Below, in pieces: positions 36,202 to 45,767 of a stretch of DNA of 64,000 nt. The notes beneath the pieces were generated by a model. That model saw nothing but the letters and a program-made list of their open reading frames with translations. It was not told the origin of the DNA and did no database searches. The stretch is from an uncultured Cohaesibacter sp. (lineage in GTDB: Bacteria; Pseudomonadota; Alphaproteobacteria; Rhizobiales; Cohaesibacteraceae), in the NCBI RefSeq assembly GCF_963666525.1, contig NZ_OY762905.1:3699501-3763500 (forward strand), in the 5' to 3' direction. Both the position numbers and the translations under genes were made by a program. How positions within the stretch are numbered: the stretch's first letter is position 1; each line of letters opens with the position of its first letter.

Positions 36202-38340
36202 TCAGCGCGAACCGCGATCCGAACCGCCGCGCGGTTTGCCGCCGCGGAAGCCGCCGGGACGATCTCCGCCGCCGCTACGTCCGGACGGACGGTCCCCAAA
36301 CTTGCCTGCCGGACGGTCCCCAAACTTGCCCGAGGGACGGCCACCGGAACGTCCTTCGGAGCGTCCTTCTGGGCGAGCGTCGGAACGAGCGCCTGATGCG
36401 CCGAACTTGCTGCCACCGGGTCTGCCAGCGCCGGACTTGCCAGCGCCAAACTTGCTTGGGCCGGAATGGCCACCCTTCTTGACGATGCGGGCATTCGGAT
36501 CCATCAGATCGGCCTTGTGCGGACGGCCGCCTACCTTGCGGGCGCTGCGTCCCTCGGTCTTCTTGCCGTCGGCGCCTTCTTCACGATAGACGAAGTTGGT
36601 GCGTCGTGGAGCCGCCGGGTCGAACTTCTTGCGTTCGGCGTAAGGTACGGCATTGTAGCCGACCTTTTCACGATCAGCACCGCGATCATCACCGTCGCGA
36701 CGATCCCTGCGGTCGCCGCGATCCCGCCGATCGCTACGATCCCGATCACCACGATCCCGATCACCACGATCCCTGTCTCCGCGACTTCTGTCACCGCGCT
36801 CCCGGTCACCGTCCTCGAAGCGCTTCTTGCCGCCCTTCTGTTCGGACATGACGCGGGCGCCTTCCTTGGCAGACAGATAGCCGCCCTTGGCACCGCCGGA
36901 TTTCTTGCGATCGTCCTTCTTGTCCTGTTTGGGCTCTTCCTTGGGCAGTTCGGTCAGGATCGGAGCGTCGAAGTCGGCACCGGCTTCCTCAACGAGGCGT
37001 TCGCCAAGCTGGTCGCGCAGCACGCGGCCCTTGACTTCCTGCACCTTGCCTTCTTCCAGATCCAGCAACTGGAACGGGCCGTAGGACACGCGGATCAGGC
37101 GGTTCACATCAAGGCCGAGATGGCCCAGAACCTTCTTGACTTCGCGGTTCTTGCCCTCGCGCAGGGCAACCGTGATCCAGACGTTGTCGCCAACCTCGCG
37201 TTCCAGCTGGGCATCGATCGAGCCATAGAGCACGCCTTCGAGCGCAATGCCGTCAGCCAGACTGTCGAGCTGGGACTGGGTGACCTTGCCATAGGCACGC
37301 ACGCGATAGCGGCGCAGCCAGCCGGTGGTCGGCAGTTCGAGAACCCGTGCCAGACCGCCGTCGTTGGTCAGCAGCAACAGGCCTTCGGTATTGATGTCGA
37401 GGCGTCCAACGGTGATCACGCGTGGCAGGCCCTGCGGCAGCTTTTCAAACACCGTTGGCCGACCTTCCGGATCGGACGTGGTGGTCACCAGACCACGCGG
37501 CTTGTGATAGAGCCACAGACGGGTGCGCTCACGCACCGGCAACGGTGCGCCATCGACCAGAACCTTGTCTTTGGTGTGGATGTTGACTGCAGGTGTCTCC
37601 AGCACCTTGCCATTGACCGTCACACGGCCTTCCTTGATCCAGGTTTCCGCATCGCGACGCGAGCACAGACCTGCGCGTGCCATGATCTTGGCAATGCGCT
37701 CGCCTTCTTCCAGCGCGCGGGTCGGTGGAGTATAGGCCGGACCTTTCGGCTTGTCGTCAGCGGGCTTCTGGAAGCGCTGGCTGTTCATCCGGGGTGCCGA
37801 GGCAAAGCTCTTGCCGGTGCCTGCACCAGTGCCGCCACCAAAACGGCGTCCCTTGTCGAAGCTGCGATCCTTGTTGAAACTACGGTCTTTGTTGAAACCG
37901 GCGCCACCTTCCCGTTTGGGACGGCTGTTGGGGCGACTGTCGTAGCGGCTGTTGCTGCGGTCACTCTGGCCGTCCCGTTCAGGACGGTCGCTGATACCGC
38001 GCATGTTGCGCTCTTCGGCGGTTTCGCGGCGCGCATCGATACTCGGTGACCAACCGGCATCCCGGTCATCTCCCCGCTTGTCAAAGCTCTTCTTGCCTGC
38101 GAATTTGCCACTTGGCTTGCCGGAGAATTTTCCGCCGGGCTTTCCGAAGGATTTGCCACCCGGTTTGCCGGAGAATTTACCGGAGAATTTGTTAGAGGCA
38201 TTTTTGCGCATGCCGCCGCTCTTGTCGGAGGTCGATGCGAATTTGTTGCGATGGGCGCCGTCGCGGCGCGCATTTTCGGAACCTTCTGGCGACGTCGCGT
38301 CGGCAGAACGGTGTCCTTTGTGAGCAGATTTGCGTTCCAT
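36202..38340 (-). CDS. rluB: RluB-like rRNA pseudouridine synthase with long basic low-complexity extensions
   Basis: 712 aa, much longer than the 250-300 aa of E. coli RluB. The central part holds an S4 RNA-binding domain (RIAKIMARAGLCSRRDAETWI) and the RsuA/RluB catalytic domain with Asp in GRLDINTEG. The N-terminal ~200 residues are rich in GKFSGK/GKPGGK repeats and the C-terminal ~270 in DRGDRDR runs and GRSGGRPSG repeats, highly basic or alternating charge and surely disordered. The start at 38340 follows AAAGG. Divergent from tadA, as usual in Rhizobiales. Modifies 23S rRNA, by homology. Confidence 0.92.
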   Translation of the reverse strand: MERKSAHKGHRSADATSPEGSENARRDGAHRNKFASTSDKSGGMRKNASNKFSGKFSGKPGGKSFGKPGGKFSGKPSGKFAGKKSFDKRGDDRDAGWSPSIDARRETAEERNMRGISDRPERDGQSDRSNSRYDSRPNSRPKREGGAGFNKDRSFNKDRSFDKGRRFGGGTGAGTGKSFASAPRMNSQRFQKPADDKPKGPAYTPPTRALEEGERIAKIMARAGLCSRRDAETWIKEGRVTVNGKVLETPAVNIHTKDKVLVDGAPLPVRERTRLWLYHKPRGLVTTTSDPEGRPTVFEKLPQGLPRVITVGRLDINTEGLLLLTNDGGLARVLELPTTGWLRRYRVRAYGKVTQSQLDSLADGIALEGVLYGSIDAQLEREVGDNVWITVALREGKNREVKKVLGHLGLDVNRLIRVSYGPFQLLDLEEGKVQEVKGRVLRDQLGERLVEEAGADFDAPILTELPKEEPKQDKKDDRKKSGGAKGGYLSAKEGARVMSEQKGGKKRFEDGDRERGDRSRGDRDRGDRDRGDRDRSDRRDRGDRRDRRDGDDRGADREKVGYNAVPYAERKKFDPAAPRRTNFVYREEGADGKKTEGRSARKVGGRPHKADLMDPNARIVKKGGHSGPSKFGAGKSGAGRPGGSKFGASGARSDARPEGRSEGRSGGRPSGKFGDRPAGKFGDRPSGRSGGGDRPGGFRGGKPRGGSDRGSR

Positions 38341-38446
38341 GGCGAAAGCCTTTACCACAAGTGCTGAACAGAAGGCGAGAGGAAATCGTGCTCGCGAATG
38401 CATAGCTGTCAGATTTTGGCGACAAGGCTAACAGAAGAGTTGAGAC

Positions 38447-38935
38447 ATGGCACAAAACCCGGCCAATGCGACCCGAAAAGAAGCGGCTGAAAAGGCCAGC
38501 TTCATGGAAATGGCGCTTGAGGAAGCCCGCAATGCGGAGGCGCGCGGGGAAGTGCCGATCGGTGCGGTTCTCGTCCATCAGGGAAAGATCCTGGCGCGGG
38601 CTGGCAACCGGACCATCGAAACCAATGATCCGACCGCCCACGCCGAGATTGTCGTGATCCGCGAGGGCTGTGCCAAGCTCGGGAGCCAGCGATTGCCTCA
38701 GTGTGATCTCTATGTGACCCTGGAGCCTTGCCCGATGTGCGCTGCTGCCATTTCCTTTGCCCGGATCCGGCGGCTCTATTATGGGGCCGTCGATATCAAG
38801 GGCGGAGCAGTCGAAAGCGGTCCCCGGCTTTACAGCCAGCCAATATGTCACCACGAACCGGAAGTCTATTCCGGCATAAGCGAGACACAATGCGCTGACC
38901 TGTTGACGTCCTTCTTCAAATCGCGACGAGACTGA
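38447..38935 (+). CDS. tadA: tRNA adenosine(34) deaminase
   Basis: 162 aa. Zinc and catalytic residues are present: HAE (PTAHAEIVVIREG) and PCPMC (LEPCPMCAAAI), with the catalytic Glu in HAE. Converts A34 to inosine in tRNA-Arg(ACG). Divergent from rluB with 106 bases between starts. Starts at ATG 38447. Confidence 0.95.
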   Translation: MAQNPANATRKEAAEKASFMEMALEEARNAEARGEVPIGAVLVHQGKILARAGNRTIETNDPTAHAEIVVIREGCAKLGSQRLPQCDLYVTLEPCPMCAAAISFARIRRLYYGAVDIKGGAVESGPRLYSQPICHHEPEVYSGISETQCADLLTSFFKSRRD

Positions 38936-39005
38936 AAGTCAAACGGTGACTGAAGGCAGAAAGGCCATCGGGAAAGGGGCTTCAGGGATAGTCTCGGGCA
39001 CGGCC

Positions 39006-39314
39006 TCAGAGCGAGTGGTGGGCTCTGTGTCTGCCGTGCAGAAGTCTCTCGACAAGAACGACGATTTTATCGGCAAAATACAGCCGGGACTCCGTCGACA
39101 GAATGCCGTCGTCGTCTTCCTTGCAGAAAAACATGATTGATGAAACCGGTACGCCGAATATCTCGGAATACTTTTGAATGATCTCTGGTGTCGGCCGAAC
39201 CATGCCGAGCTCGTAATCCAGTGCGGCTTCGGACGAAACGCCCAGCTTGCTGGCAACCTCGTGAATGGTCATCCCCTCGTTCTCACGCATCAGAGAGAGA
39301 ATTTTGTTGAGCAT
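39006..39314 (-). CDS. XRE-type helix-turn-helix regulator
   Basis: 102 aa. An N-terminal Cro/C1 HTH (about 5-60, EGMTIHEVASKLGVSSEAALDYELG) and a short helical tail with a conspicuous acidic CKEDDDG segment. Two starts are plausible: ATG at 39314 with AAGGA, and TTG at 39344 (ten codons longer) with a strong GGAGG eight bases upstream. Convergent with tadA, no partner gene. Target unknown. Confidence 0.75.
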   Translation of the reverse strand: MLNKILSLMRENEGMTIHEVASKLGVSSEAALDYELGMVRPTPEIIQKYSEIFGVPVSSIMFFCKEDDDGILSTESRLYFADKIVVLVERLLHGRHRAHHSL

Positions 39315-39654
39315 GGAAGTATCCTTACCGTTATCCAATGACAAAGTGTTCTCCTCCTGAGCGCCACCGTAGACCTCTTGGACCGCATTGCAAGACAGGC
39401 AGAAGTATTACTTAAGATGATGTGCGTAGGTTTGGACAGATTTGCACAGATTGCAAGCATCAGGTGCATGGCTGCTTTGCGGTACAGTCAAGTGGCCGGC
39501 AAAGGGGGCGGAAATGGCGCCATCCAGAGCCGAAATCGCAGATCGGCGGAAGCCGTTTGAAGCGCGATCAGGTCTGTGGCAGACTCAATGACCAGACGAG
39601 CCGACCGTGGTGATTCTGCCATTCTTTTCCTCCAGATCATGTGTGCCCCAATCG
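39315..39654. other. gene-free spacer
   Basis: 340 bases between the divergent XRE and mutL genes. It contains GGAGG on the minus strand near 39355. No promoter consensus or repeat recognised. Confidence 0.55.
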
Positions 39655-41733
39655 ATGAGCGAAAGCCTTTCCAAGATCAGACAGCTAGACGAAGCAACCA
39701 TCAACAAGATCGCCGCTGGCGAAGTGGTTGAACGGCCTGCAAGTGTCGTCAAGGAACTGGTGGAGAATGCCATCGATGCCGGGGCAGACCGGATCGAAGT
39801 GGTGACGGCCGGTGGTGGCAAGAACCTGATCCGTGTATCGGATAACGGGTTGGGGATGTCCCGGCAGGACCTGCAAATGGCCATCAGGCGTCACTGCACC
39901 TCCAAGCTCAATCCGGATGATCTGATGGACATCCGTCATCTGGGATTCCGCGGCGAGGCTTTGCCTTCCATTGGCTCTATCGCTCGGCTCGGCATCACCT
40001 CGCGCCACGCCTCCGAGCCGCACGCCTGGGAGATTGCCGTCGAGGGAGGCAAGGAGAGCGAACCCAAACCCGCCGCTCTCAACATCGGTACGCGGATCGA
40101 GGTCAAGGACCTGTTTTTCTCGACGCCTGCCCGTCTCAAGTTTCTCAAGACTGATCGGGCCGAGAATATGGCCGTTTCCGAGATCGTCAAGCGTATCGCG
40201 ATGGCCAATCCGAAGGTGCGCTTCAGCCTGACTGGCGAAGACCGCTCCCGCCTCGAATATGCTTCCGTCAACGGCCCGGACGCTCATCTGGTGCGCATGG
40301 GGCAGGTGATGGGCAAGGACTTCCGCGACAATGCGGTCGAGATCGACGCCCTGCGGGATACGGTGCGGCTCACCGGCTTTGCCGGGTTGCCAACTCTCAA
40401 CCGCGCCAACAGCCTGCAGCAGTTCGTTTTCGTCAATGGCCGTCCGGTGCGTGACAAGATGATGCTAGGTGCCATTCGGGGCGCTTATGCGGACTATCTC
40501 TTCGGAGGCCGCCACCCTTGCGTTGTGCTGTTCATTGACCTTGATCCGCACGAGGTGGACGTCAATGTGCATCCCACCAAGGCCGACGTGCGCTTTCGTG
40601 ATTCCGGTCATATTCGCGGGCTGGTGGTTGGGGCCATCCGGCAGGCCATCGCCGCAGCCGGGCATCGCTCCACCAATACCGGTGGCTCTGCGACGCTGGC
40701 CGCCCTGCGTCCTGACGGGGTGCGGGCGACAGGAGCTGGCAGTTCGATCCTTTCAGGAACTTCTCCAAACCTTGCTACCGGCACGCCCGAGCGCCCGGTG
40801 ACAGGGCTGCGCCCACAGGCCTATCAGCCAGTCAGACCGGCCAACTGGGATTGGCGCCAGAGTGTCTATGCCCCCGACGATGCCGATGATGCGGTCGCAG
40901 CCGACGGACTGGCCCCTGGGCCGGGTAGCGTTGAAGGTGGCTTCTCCCAACCATCCGTGGGCGCAACATCAGGGCTGGCCGAGGCTGGCATGGGCAGCGG
41001 CTTTGCCGGGATGCCTGTATCGGGGATGCCTGTATCGGGGATGCCACGATCCGATATGCCCCCATTCGAAATGCAGGGCCGCATGGCTGATGTGGCCGTT
41101 CCCTCGGCAGACGCCCGCGCCAACGATAGCGACCTCGATGCCGCCGCACTGACTCGGCCGCTCGGCGCAGCGCGAGCGCAGATTCACGAGAATTATATTA
41201 TCGCCCAGACCGAGGACGGTCTGGTGATTGTCGACCAGCATGCTGCCCACGAACGTCTTGTCTATGAAAAGCTCAAGGCCTCCCTTGCCCAACGCGGCAT
41301 CGCCCGACAGGGATTGCTGATCCCCCATGTGGTGGAGCTTGACGAGGATGATGTTCACCGCCTGCTCGAAGCGGGTGAGGATCTGGAACGTCTTGGCCTG
41401 ACGCTGGAAAGCTTCGGGCCGGGTGCCGTTGCGGTGCGTGAAACCCCGGCCATCCTGGGAAAGCCCAACATCGAGCGGCTGGTACGCGATGTTGCCGATG
41501 ATCTGGCCGAGTGGGACAAGTCGACCCGCGTCGAGGAAAAAATCCTGCATGTGGCTGCCACCATGGCCTGCCATGGCTCGGTACGGTCCGGTCGTCGCCT
41601 GCGGGCCGAGGAAATGGATGCGCTGCTGCGCGAAATGGAAGCAACGCCGCATTCCGGCCAGTGCAATCATGGTCGCCCGACCTATGTGGAACTCAAGCTG
41701 AGCGATATTGAACGGTTGTTCGGTCGGAGCTAG
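39655..41733 (+). CDS. mutL: DNA mismatch repair protein MutL (endonuclease type)
   Basis: 692 aa. The GHL ATPase motifs are NAIDAGAD, DNGLGM and HLGFRGEALPSI. The C-terminal half keeps DQHAAHERLVYE, the DQHA(x)2E(x)4E metal-binding endonuclease motif, plus PHSGQCNHGRP, so this MutL nicks DNA and the organism does not need MutH. The linker (about 340-510) is glycine/proline-rich and holds short MPVSG repeats (41011-41040). Start at 39655 gives the usual N-terminus IRQLDEATINKIAAGEVVERP. Its stop overlaps the convergent lipoprotein gene by 4 bases. Confidence 0.95.
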   Translation: MSESLSKIRQLDEATINKIAAGEVVERPASVVKELVENAIDAGADRIEVVTAGGGKNLIRVSDNGLGMSRQDLQMAIRRHCTSKLNPDDLMDIRHLGFRGEALPSIGSIARLGITSRHASEPHAWEIAVEGGKESEPKPAALNIGTRIEVKDLFFSTPARLKFLKTDRAENMAVSEIVKRIAMANPKVRFSLTGEDRSRLEYASVNGPDAHLVRMGQVMGKDFRDNAVEIDALRDTVRLTGFAGLPTLNRANSLQQFVFVNGRPVRDKMMLGAIRGAYADYLFGGRHPCVVLFIDLDPHEVDVNVHPTKADVRFRDSGHIRGLVVGAIRQAIAAAGHRSTNTGGSATLAALRPDGVRATGAGSSILSGTSPNLATGTPERPVTGLRPQAYQPVRPANWDWRQSVYAPDDADDAVAADGLAPGPGSVEGGFSQPSVGATSGLAEAGMGSGFAGMPVSGMPVSGMPRSDMPPFEMQGRMADVAVPSADARANDSDLDAAALTRPLGAARAQIHENYIIAQTEDGLVIVDQHAAHERLVYEKLKASLAQRGIARQGLLIPHVVELDEDDVHRLLEAGEDLERLGLTLESFGPGAVAVRETPAILGKPNIERLVRDVADDLAEWDKSTRVEEKILHVAATMACHGSVRSGRRLRAEEMDALLREMEATPHSGQCNHGRPTYVELKLSDIERLFGRS

Positions 41734-42221
41734 TGACCACGCGAGCGGGGTGACACCCACTCGATCTCCGGAATGTCCTTGCCGGTTGCCTCCGCCTCCG
41801 ATGCGTCTCCTTCTGCTACGGGACAGGCATAGGTGAAGCGATAGCGCGGTTCGACCACCAGTCGACCCTTGCTGATCGGGCACGCCTTGCGGCCCGTTTC
41901 ATCGAGATATTTGCGCGCAGCCCGCAGATGGGCTTCCCTGCCGGGCAAGACATTGGCCATGCCCAGTGCCAGCCCGTTGATCAGGCCACCCTTGAGGGAT
42001 GCCCCGAGTGGTGGCGTCGTGGTCACCGTCTTCTGCTCTGCATTTTCCATGATGCGATAGGAAAGACCATCAAGCTCCACATGGCGCACGTCGGTTATTG
42101 AAGTCACATCCTCGGTCACGCCAGAACAGCCGGCAATGGAACTGCCAGCAAGAAGAAGTGCGGCGCAGATTTTGCACCGAAATCCGGAGGCAGCTGCAGG
42201 GAAGGGTCTGGCAGCCTTCAT
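41730..42221 (-). CDS. putative lipoprotein
   Basis: 163 aa with a signal peptide and lipobox LLAGSSIAGC, so Cys about residue 32 becomes lipidated. The mature part has no recognised domain. AAGGGA precedes the start at 42221; the open frame runs 62 codons further but is unsupported. The stop codon region overlaps mutL by 4 bases on the opposite strand. Confidence 0.75.
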   Translation of the reverse strand: MKAARPFPAAASGFRCKICAALLLAGSSIAGCSGVTEDVTSITDVRHVELDGLSYRIMENAEQKTVTTTPPLGASLKGGLINGLALGMANVLPGREAHLRAARKYLDETGRKACPISKGRLVVEPRYRFTYACPVAEGDASEAEATGKDIPEIEWVSPRSRGH

Positions 42222-42456
42222 GATGATTCCCTTTGATACGGATTTGACGTGTTGCAATCTTGTCGCGTATCCGATTGCCGGCACATCGAAAACGGGCAAA
42301 AAATGTCCGGGCGTCCGGCCTATCCCCTGCTTTTTGCCCCCTGTTCGCGGAAGGGCAAGGGCACTCGTCATCTCCCTGTCACACCAATCAAGTGAAACAG
42401 TCCCCAAATCCAGATTGGCTGATGTTCCATCTTCAAACCAACAGGCGAATGAGCAA

Positions 42457-42807
42457 ATGAACCATATCCGGCATGTCCTTGACGCAGCGACCTACTCCTA
42501 CGCCGGGTTTCTCCGGCTTTTGCAGGAGACGGCCGCACAGGCCGAATGCATGTTCTTTGCCATCCTGCTGGCCATCTATACTGCGGTTGGTGCGGATGCA
42601 GGACAGTTTGCCATTCTCGGCTTTCTCTTCCTGTTGACCATTGCCATCGAGGCCCTGAACACGGCTGTGGAAGTTCTGGTGGATCATTTGACCAATGAAT
42701 TCGCCGAATTCGCCCGACAGGCCAAGGATCTGGGGTCGTTTGCGGTCTTTTGCGGCTTGACCATGATGTCGCTATACAGTCTTTATGTGGTCTATAGTCA
42801 CCTGTAA
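42457..42807 (+). CDS. dgkA: diacylglycerol kinase (DgkA type)
   Basis: 116 aa with three TM segments. The signature EALNTAVEVLVD (about 67-78) matches the DgkA active site, where diacylglycerol from lipid turnover is phosphorylated with ATP to phosphatidate. The Glu preceding (IEALNT) is the catalytic candidate. A weak ribosome site; the ATG at 42457 gives the normal length. The next gene follows after 20 bases. Confidence 0.9.
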   Translation: MNHIRHVLDAATYSYAGFLRLLQETAAQAECMFFAILLAIYTAVGADAGQFAILGFLFLLTIAIEALNTAVEVLVDHLTNEFAEFARQAKDLGSFAVFCGLTMMSLYSLYVVYSHL

Positions 42808-42827
42808 CCGAAGAGACTGACAGCATC

Positions 42828-43355
42828 ATGCGCAAGAACCGTCCGCAACTCACAAGGGTCAAGAACCAGATTCCGGGTCGGACCCGCGCGATCAAGGGGA
42901 CCGGCGGCATCGCGTTGTTGATCCTTGCCTACTATCTGGTCTTCGGAATGTCTTTCGATGGCGAAAATGTCTACCTTTTGGCGGGTGTTCTGATTGTGGC
43001 GTTTGCCTCTTTCGGCTTTGGCTGGGCCTTCGCGTCACAAGGCATCATGGGCTGGTCTCGCCAGTATGAGATTGATCTGGACCGCCGCGAGTTGACGCAG
43101 GTAACGGCATCGATGCTGGGGCGTTCCCGGCCGTTTGTCGTGCCATTTGTGCGCATTGCCGGGTTCCAGTTGCTTCCCGCTGATGGCTCCAGCGATCCTG
43201 ATGGCCGGACCAATGTGGAATTGGCCGATATCCATGGTGGCATTCTGCTGCAGATCGAGACTTTCGCAACCCGCGCCGAAGCCGAAGACATCGTGGCGCG
43301 CATCAAGGCCGCCGTCGCCGAGGATGCGGACCCGGACGAAATAGCGTCCTCATGA
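42828..43355 (+). CDS. two-TM membrane protein with possible PH-like cytoplasmic domain
   Basis: 175 aa. A basic N-terminus, two membrane segments (about 28-42 and 48-69), then a soluble domain from about 80 (YEIDLDRRELTQVTAS, RSRPFVVPFVRIAGFQLLP). The plan is shared with the gene at 47887 (two TM, then LDLEGQQLIQTTRDWLFRRRETRTPF); similarity is weak but consistent. Not recognised as a named family. It lies 20 bases downstream of dgkA. Confidence 0.65.
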   Translation: MRKNRPQLTRVKNQIPGRTRAIKGTGGIALLILAYYLVFGMSFDGENVYLLAGVLIVAFASFGFGWAFASQGIMGWSRQYEIDLDRRELTQVTASMLGRSRPFVVPFVRIAGFQLLPADGSSDPDGRTNVELADIHGGILLQIETFATRAEAEDIVARIKAAVAEDADPDEIASS

Positions 43356-43565
43356 TGACAGGTCGGACATTCGGCCCCAGCGCACCCGCGACCACAGCCT
43401 TTCGTGAAAACAGTAGAAGACGAAGCTGACAACGGCGGAAGCGATGGCTATGCCGCTGCTCGCGGTCAGCGAGCGGGTGAAGAGGTAGCCCACGAGGGTC
43501 ATGGAAACGAGCCCCATGAGCTGCCAGCTGATGGCCTTGGCGATTGTTCTTGTTCTGCTGTCCAT
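43350..43565 (-). CDS. DUF2061 membrane protein
   Basis: 71 aa. Two hydrophobic segments (about 16-31 and 38-51) with the DUF2061 pattern AISWQLMGLVSMTLVGYLFT and YCFHERLW. Convergent with the 42828 gene, with stops overlapping by 6 bases. Family function unknown. Confidence 0.85.
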   Translation of the reverse strand: MDSRTRTIAKAISWQLMGLVSMTLVGYLFTRSLTASSGIAIASAVVSFVFYCFHERLWSRVRWGRMSDLSS

Positions 43566-43850
43566 TTTTCCTATCCGTTATTCTTGTCCATGTGACACGG
43601 CTTTGGGTTGGCTGTTGCGCTGTCCCTGAGCGACAGGCAGGCACATCGCGTCCTTGCTGTGCGGTCGTCCCGCGCAGCAGTCTGGTTGATCAATGAAACT
43701 AAACTGGATGCCGGGGGAGGGAGACTGTCTGAACAGGTGTCATTGTTTTCTCGGCTATTCGTTTGTAGCGCAGAGTTCGGGGGCTAGACAGTCTGTTCTT
43801 TTGCTGCATAAAATGCAGTTTGCAGACTTAAATCAACAATGGTGGAGAAA

Positions 43851-44696
43851 ATGGACAGGCGAAACCGTGCATCCCTCTTTCGTGAACGGTTGCTGGCAGC
43901 GATGGACCACAGCGCCATGTCGCGCAGTGCTCTGGCGCGGGCAACCCGGGTGGATCGCTCGACCATCGGGCAGTTGCTGAAAGAGGATCTCGCCCGGCTA
44001 CCCAATGCCCAGCTTGCGGCCGACGCCGCCATGGCGCTCGGCGTCAGCACCGACTGGCTGCTCGGGCTCACCGATCGGCCTGAACGACCCGGCGATATCG
44101 TGGCCGCGTCTCTGGCGCTGAGCCCGGCCGAACGCAGCGCAGCCGATGCCCAGATACTGGATTGGCACAAGGAAGCGGCCGGCTACAAGTTGCGGCATGT
44201 TCCCGCAACCCTGCCGGACATGCTCAAGACAGAAGCGATGCTGAAGTGGGAATATGCTTCTGCCTTTGAAAACGCTTCACAATTGGCCATCGAAGCCATG
44301 CAGGAGCTGTTCGCGTGGCTTCGTTCCGGTCAATCGGACTATGAGATCGCCATGCCGATGCACGAGTTGAACGCCCTTGCCTCGGGCAGTGACTACTATG
44401 CGGGTTTGGCGCGCGAGGTGAGGCTGGAGCAACTCTCCTCCATCTCTCGCTTGTGCGAGGATCTCTATCCGCGTCTGAGGCTGTTTCTGTTTGACGCGCA
44501 CCATATTTTCAGCGCGCCGGTGACCATCTTCGGCCCCAAGCTGGCGGTTGTCTATATCGGGGAGTTCTACATCGCCTTTCGCGAGAGCGCACGGGTGGTC
44601 TCGCTGACCAGCCATTTCGACCGGCTGATACGGGAAGCCTCGGTCGATCCGAGGGACGTTCCCGGCTATATCGATGCACTCAGGAAGGACCTTTGA
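43851..44696 (+). CDS. XRE-family transcriptional regulator with long C-terminal domain
   Basis: 281 aa. N-terminal HTH of the Cro/C1 type (about 10-65, SALARATRVDRSTIGQLL and ALGVSTDWLLG) followed by a 200-residue all-helical-then-mixed domain of unknown type (FDAHHIFSAPVTIFGPKLAVVYIGEF), unlike the small phage repressors. GGAG lies a few bases before the start at 43851; the ATG at 43839 has none. Convergent with the lipoprotein gene at 44741. Target and ligand unknown. Confidence 0.8.
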   Translation: MDRRNRASLFRERLLAAMDHSAMSRSALARATRVDRSTIGQLLKEDLARLPNAQLAADAAMALGVSTDWLLGLTDRPERPGDIVAASLALSPAERSAADAQILDWHKEAAGYKLRHVPATLPDMLKTEAMLKWEYASAFENASQLAIEAMQELFAWLRSGQSDYEIAMPMHELNALASGSDYYAGLAREVRLEQLSSISRLCEDLYPRLRLFLFDAHHIFSAPVTIFGPKLAVVYIGEFYIAFRESARVVSLTSHFDRLIREASVDPRDVPGYIDALRKDL

Positions 44697-44740
44697 AGCA
44701 CGGCCCCTCCAGTTGCCGGGATCATGTCGGACAGGGAAAC

Positions 44741-45412
44741 CTAGCGCTTGCTCGGGCCGGAATCGAAGCCGACCAGAATCTGAACATTGCGCTCATGCGG
44801 CATCGGAATGGCTATACCCTCGTCGACCTTGGCAAACAGGCCGGAACGATCCGGCGGGGCCAGCATCACAGGCACCTTGTGCAGCTGGGAATAGAGCACA
44901 GCGTCCTTCTGCTTGATCACGATGCGCAGCGGCAATACGGCCTTGTCCTTGTCGGTGGACTTCGGCCCGCCAAGAACCCGGCCTGCAACGCCGACCTTGA
45001 TGAACATTTCGGCACCCATGTCGGTGCACTCCCGCGCGGTCTGGGTGATGTTGGCCTGATGGATCAGCATGTTGGCATTGCCCTCGCCATCCTTGGCGTA
45101 GGACTGGTAGACGTTGGTGTCACCCAGAATGCTGACTGAAGGGCAGTAGCCGTTGATATTCTTGGCGTTGGAAAGAATGAGGTTGGTGGTGCTGTCGACG
45201 ATCGCGCCACCGTTGGCCACATCTGCAGCGCTCGAAGTCACGCCCGGTGTCGCTGGGGCAGATGCTGGGTAGGTTGCCTGACTATCTGTGGACTTGTTGC
45301 CAAAGGAAGGCATCTTCATGCCGCCGGGGCCGGTTATGCAGCCTGATAGGGAAAGACCCAAGGCGCCCACGGCCGCCAGTTTGCAGATATTGGAAAAAGA
45401 TACCGACATCAT
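44741..45412 (-). CDS. putative lipoprotein
   Basis: 223 aa with a signal peptide and lipobox LSLSGC (Cys about residue 25). The mature part has a serine/alanine-rich segment (about 40-65) and then an alpha/beta domain (INGYCPSVSILG, QTARECTDMGAEMFIKVGVAGRVLGG) with two further cysteines. No named function is known to me. Monocistronic. Confidence 0.75.
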   Translation of the reverse strand: MMSVSFSNICKLAAVGALGLSLSGCITGPGGMKMPSFGNKSTDSQATYPASAPATPGVTSSAADVANGGAIVDSTTNLILSNAKNINGYCPSVSILGDTNVYQSYAKDGEGNANMLIHQANITQTARECTDMGAEMFIKVGVAGRVLGGPKSTDKDKAVLPLRIVIKQKDAVLYSQLHKVPVMLAPPDRSGLFAKVDEGIAIPMPHERNVQILVGFDSGPSKR

Positions 45413-45767
45413 CCACTCTTTCTAAACGCACCACTAAATACGCATCGCACGGCAAAGGGGATCCTGTGTCTTCAGAGCGACTCGATCCTGGCCCATGCCC
45501 TTGTTTGGCCCAGACTTATAGCATAATTGAGGCCGATGGCGAATAATAACCGGCATCCTGCCAATTGCAATTCATCCAGAGAGCCAAATTGCCGTCCATC
45601 GTTCCTTTCTTGCATATTCCGGCAGCGAAAATCCATTCTCTTTACAGGGGAATCTGCCTGAGAATGACTTTTCCAAACCTTCTCACCTTGACATCAGCCG
45701 GTTCACACTCTTCATATCCCTATTGATGAGCGATTTGCTTCAACCCCTCCCTCAAGGTGAAGACGAC
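45413..45767. other. spacer with ispH promoter
   Basis: 355 bases between divergent genes. It contains the probable ispH promoter at 45688-45717; nothing else recognised. Confidence 0.6.
45688..45717 (+). promoter_or_regulatory. probable housekeeping promoter of ispH
   Basis: TTGACA at 45688-45693 and TCATAT at 45712-45717 with an 18-base spacer. Transcription would begin near 45724, supporting the ispH start at 45768 rather than the in-frame codons at 45723-45726. Confidence 0.55.
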
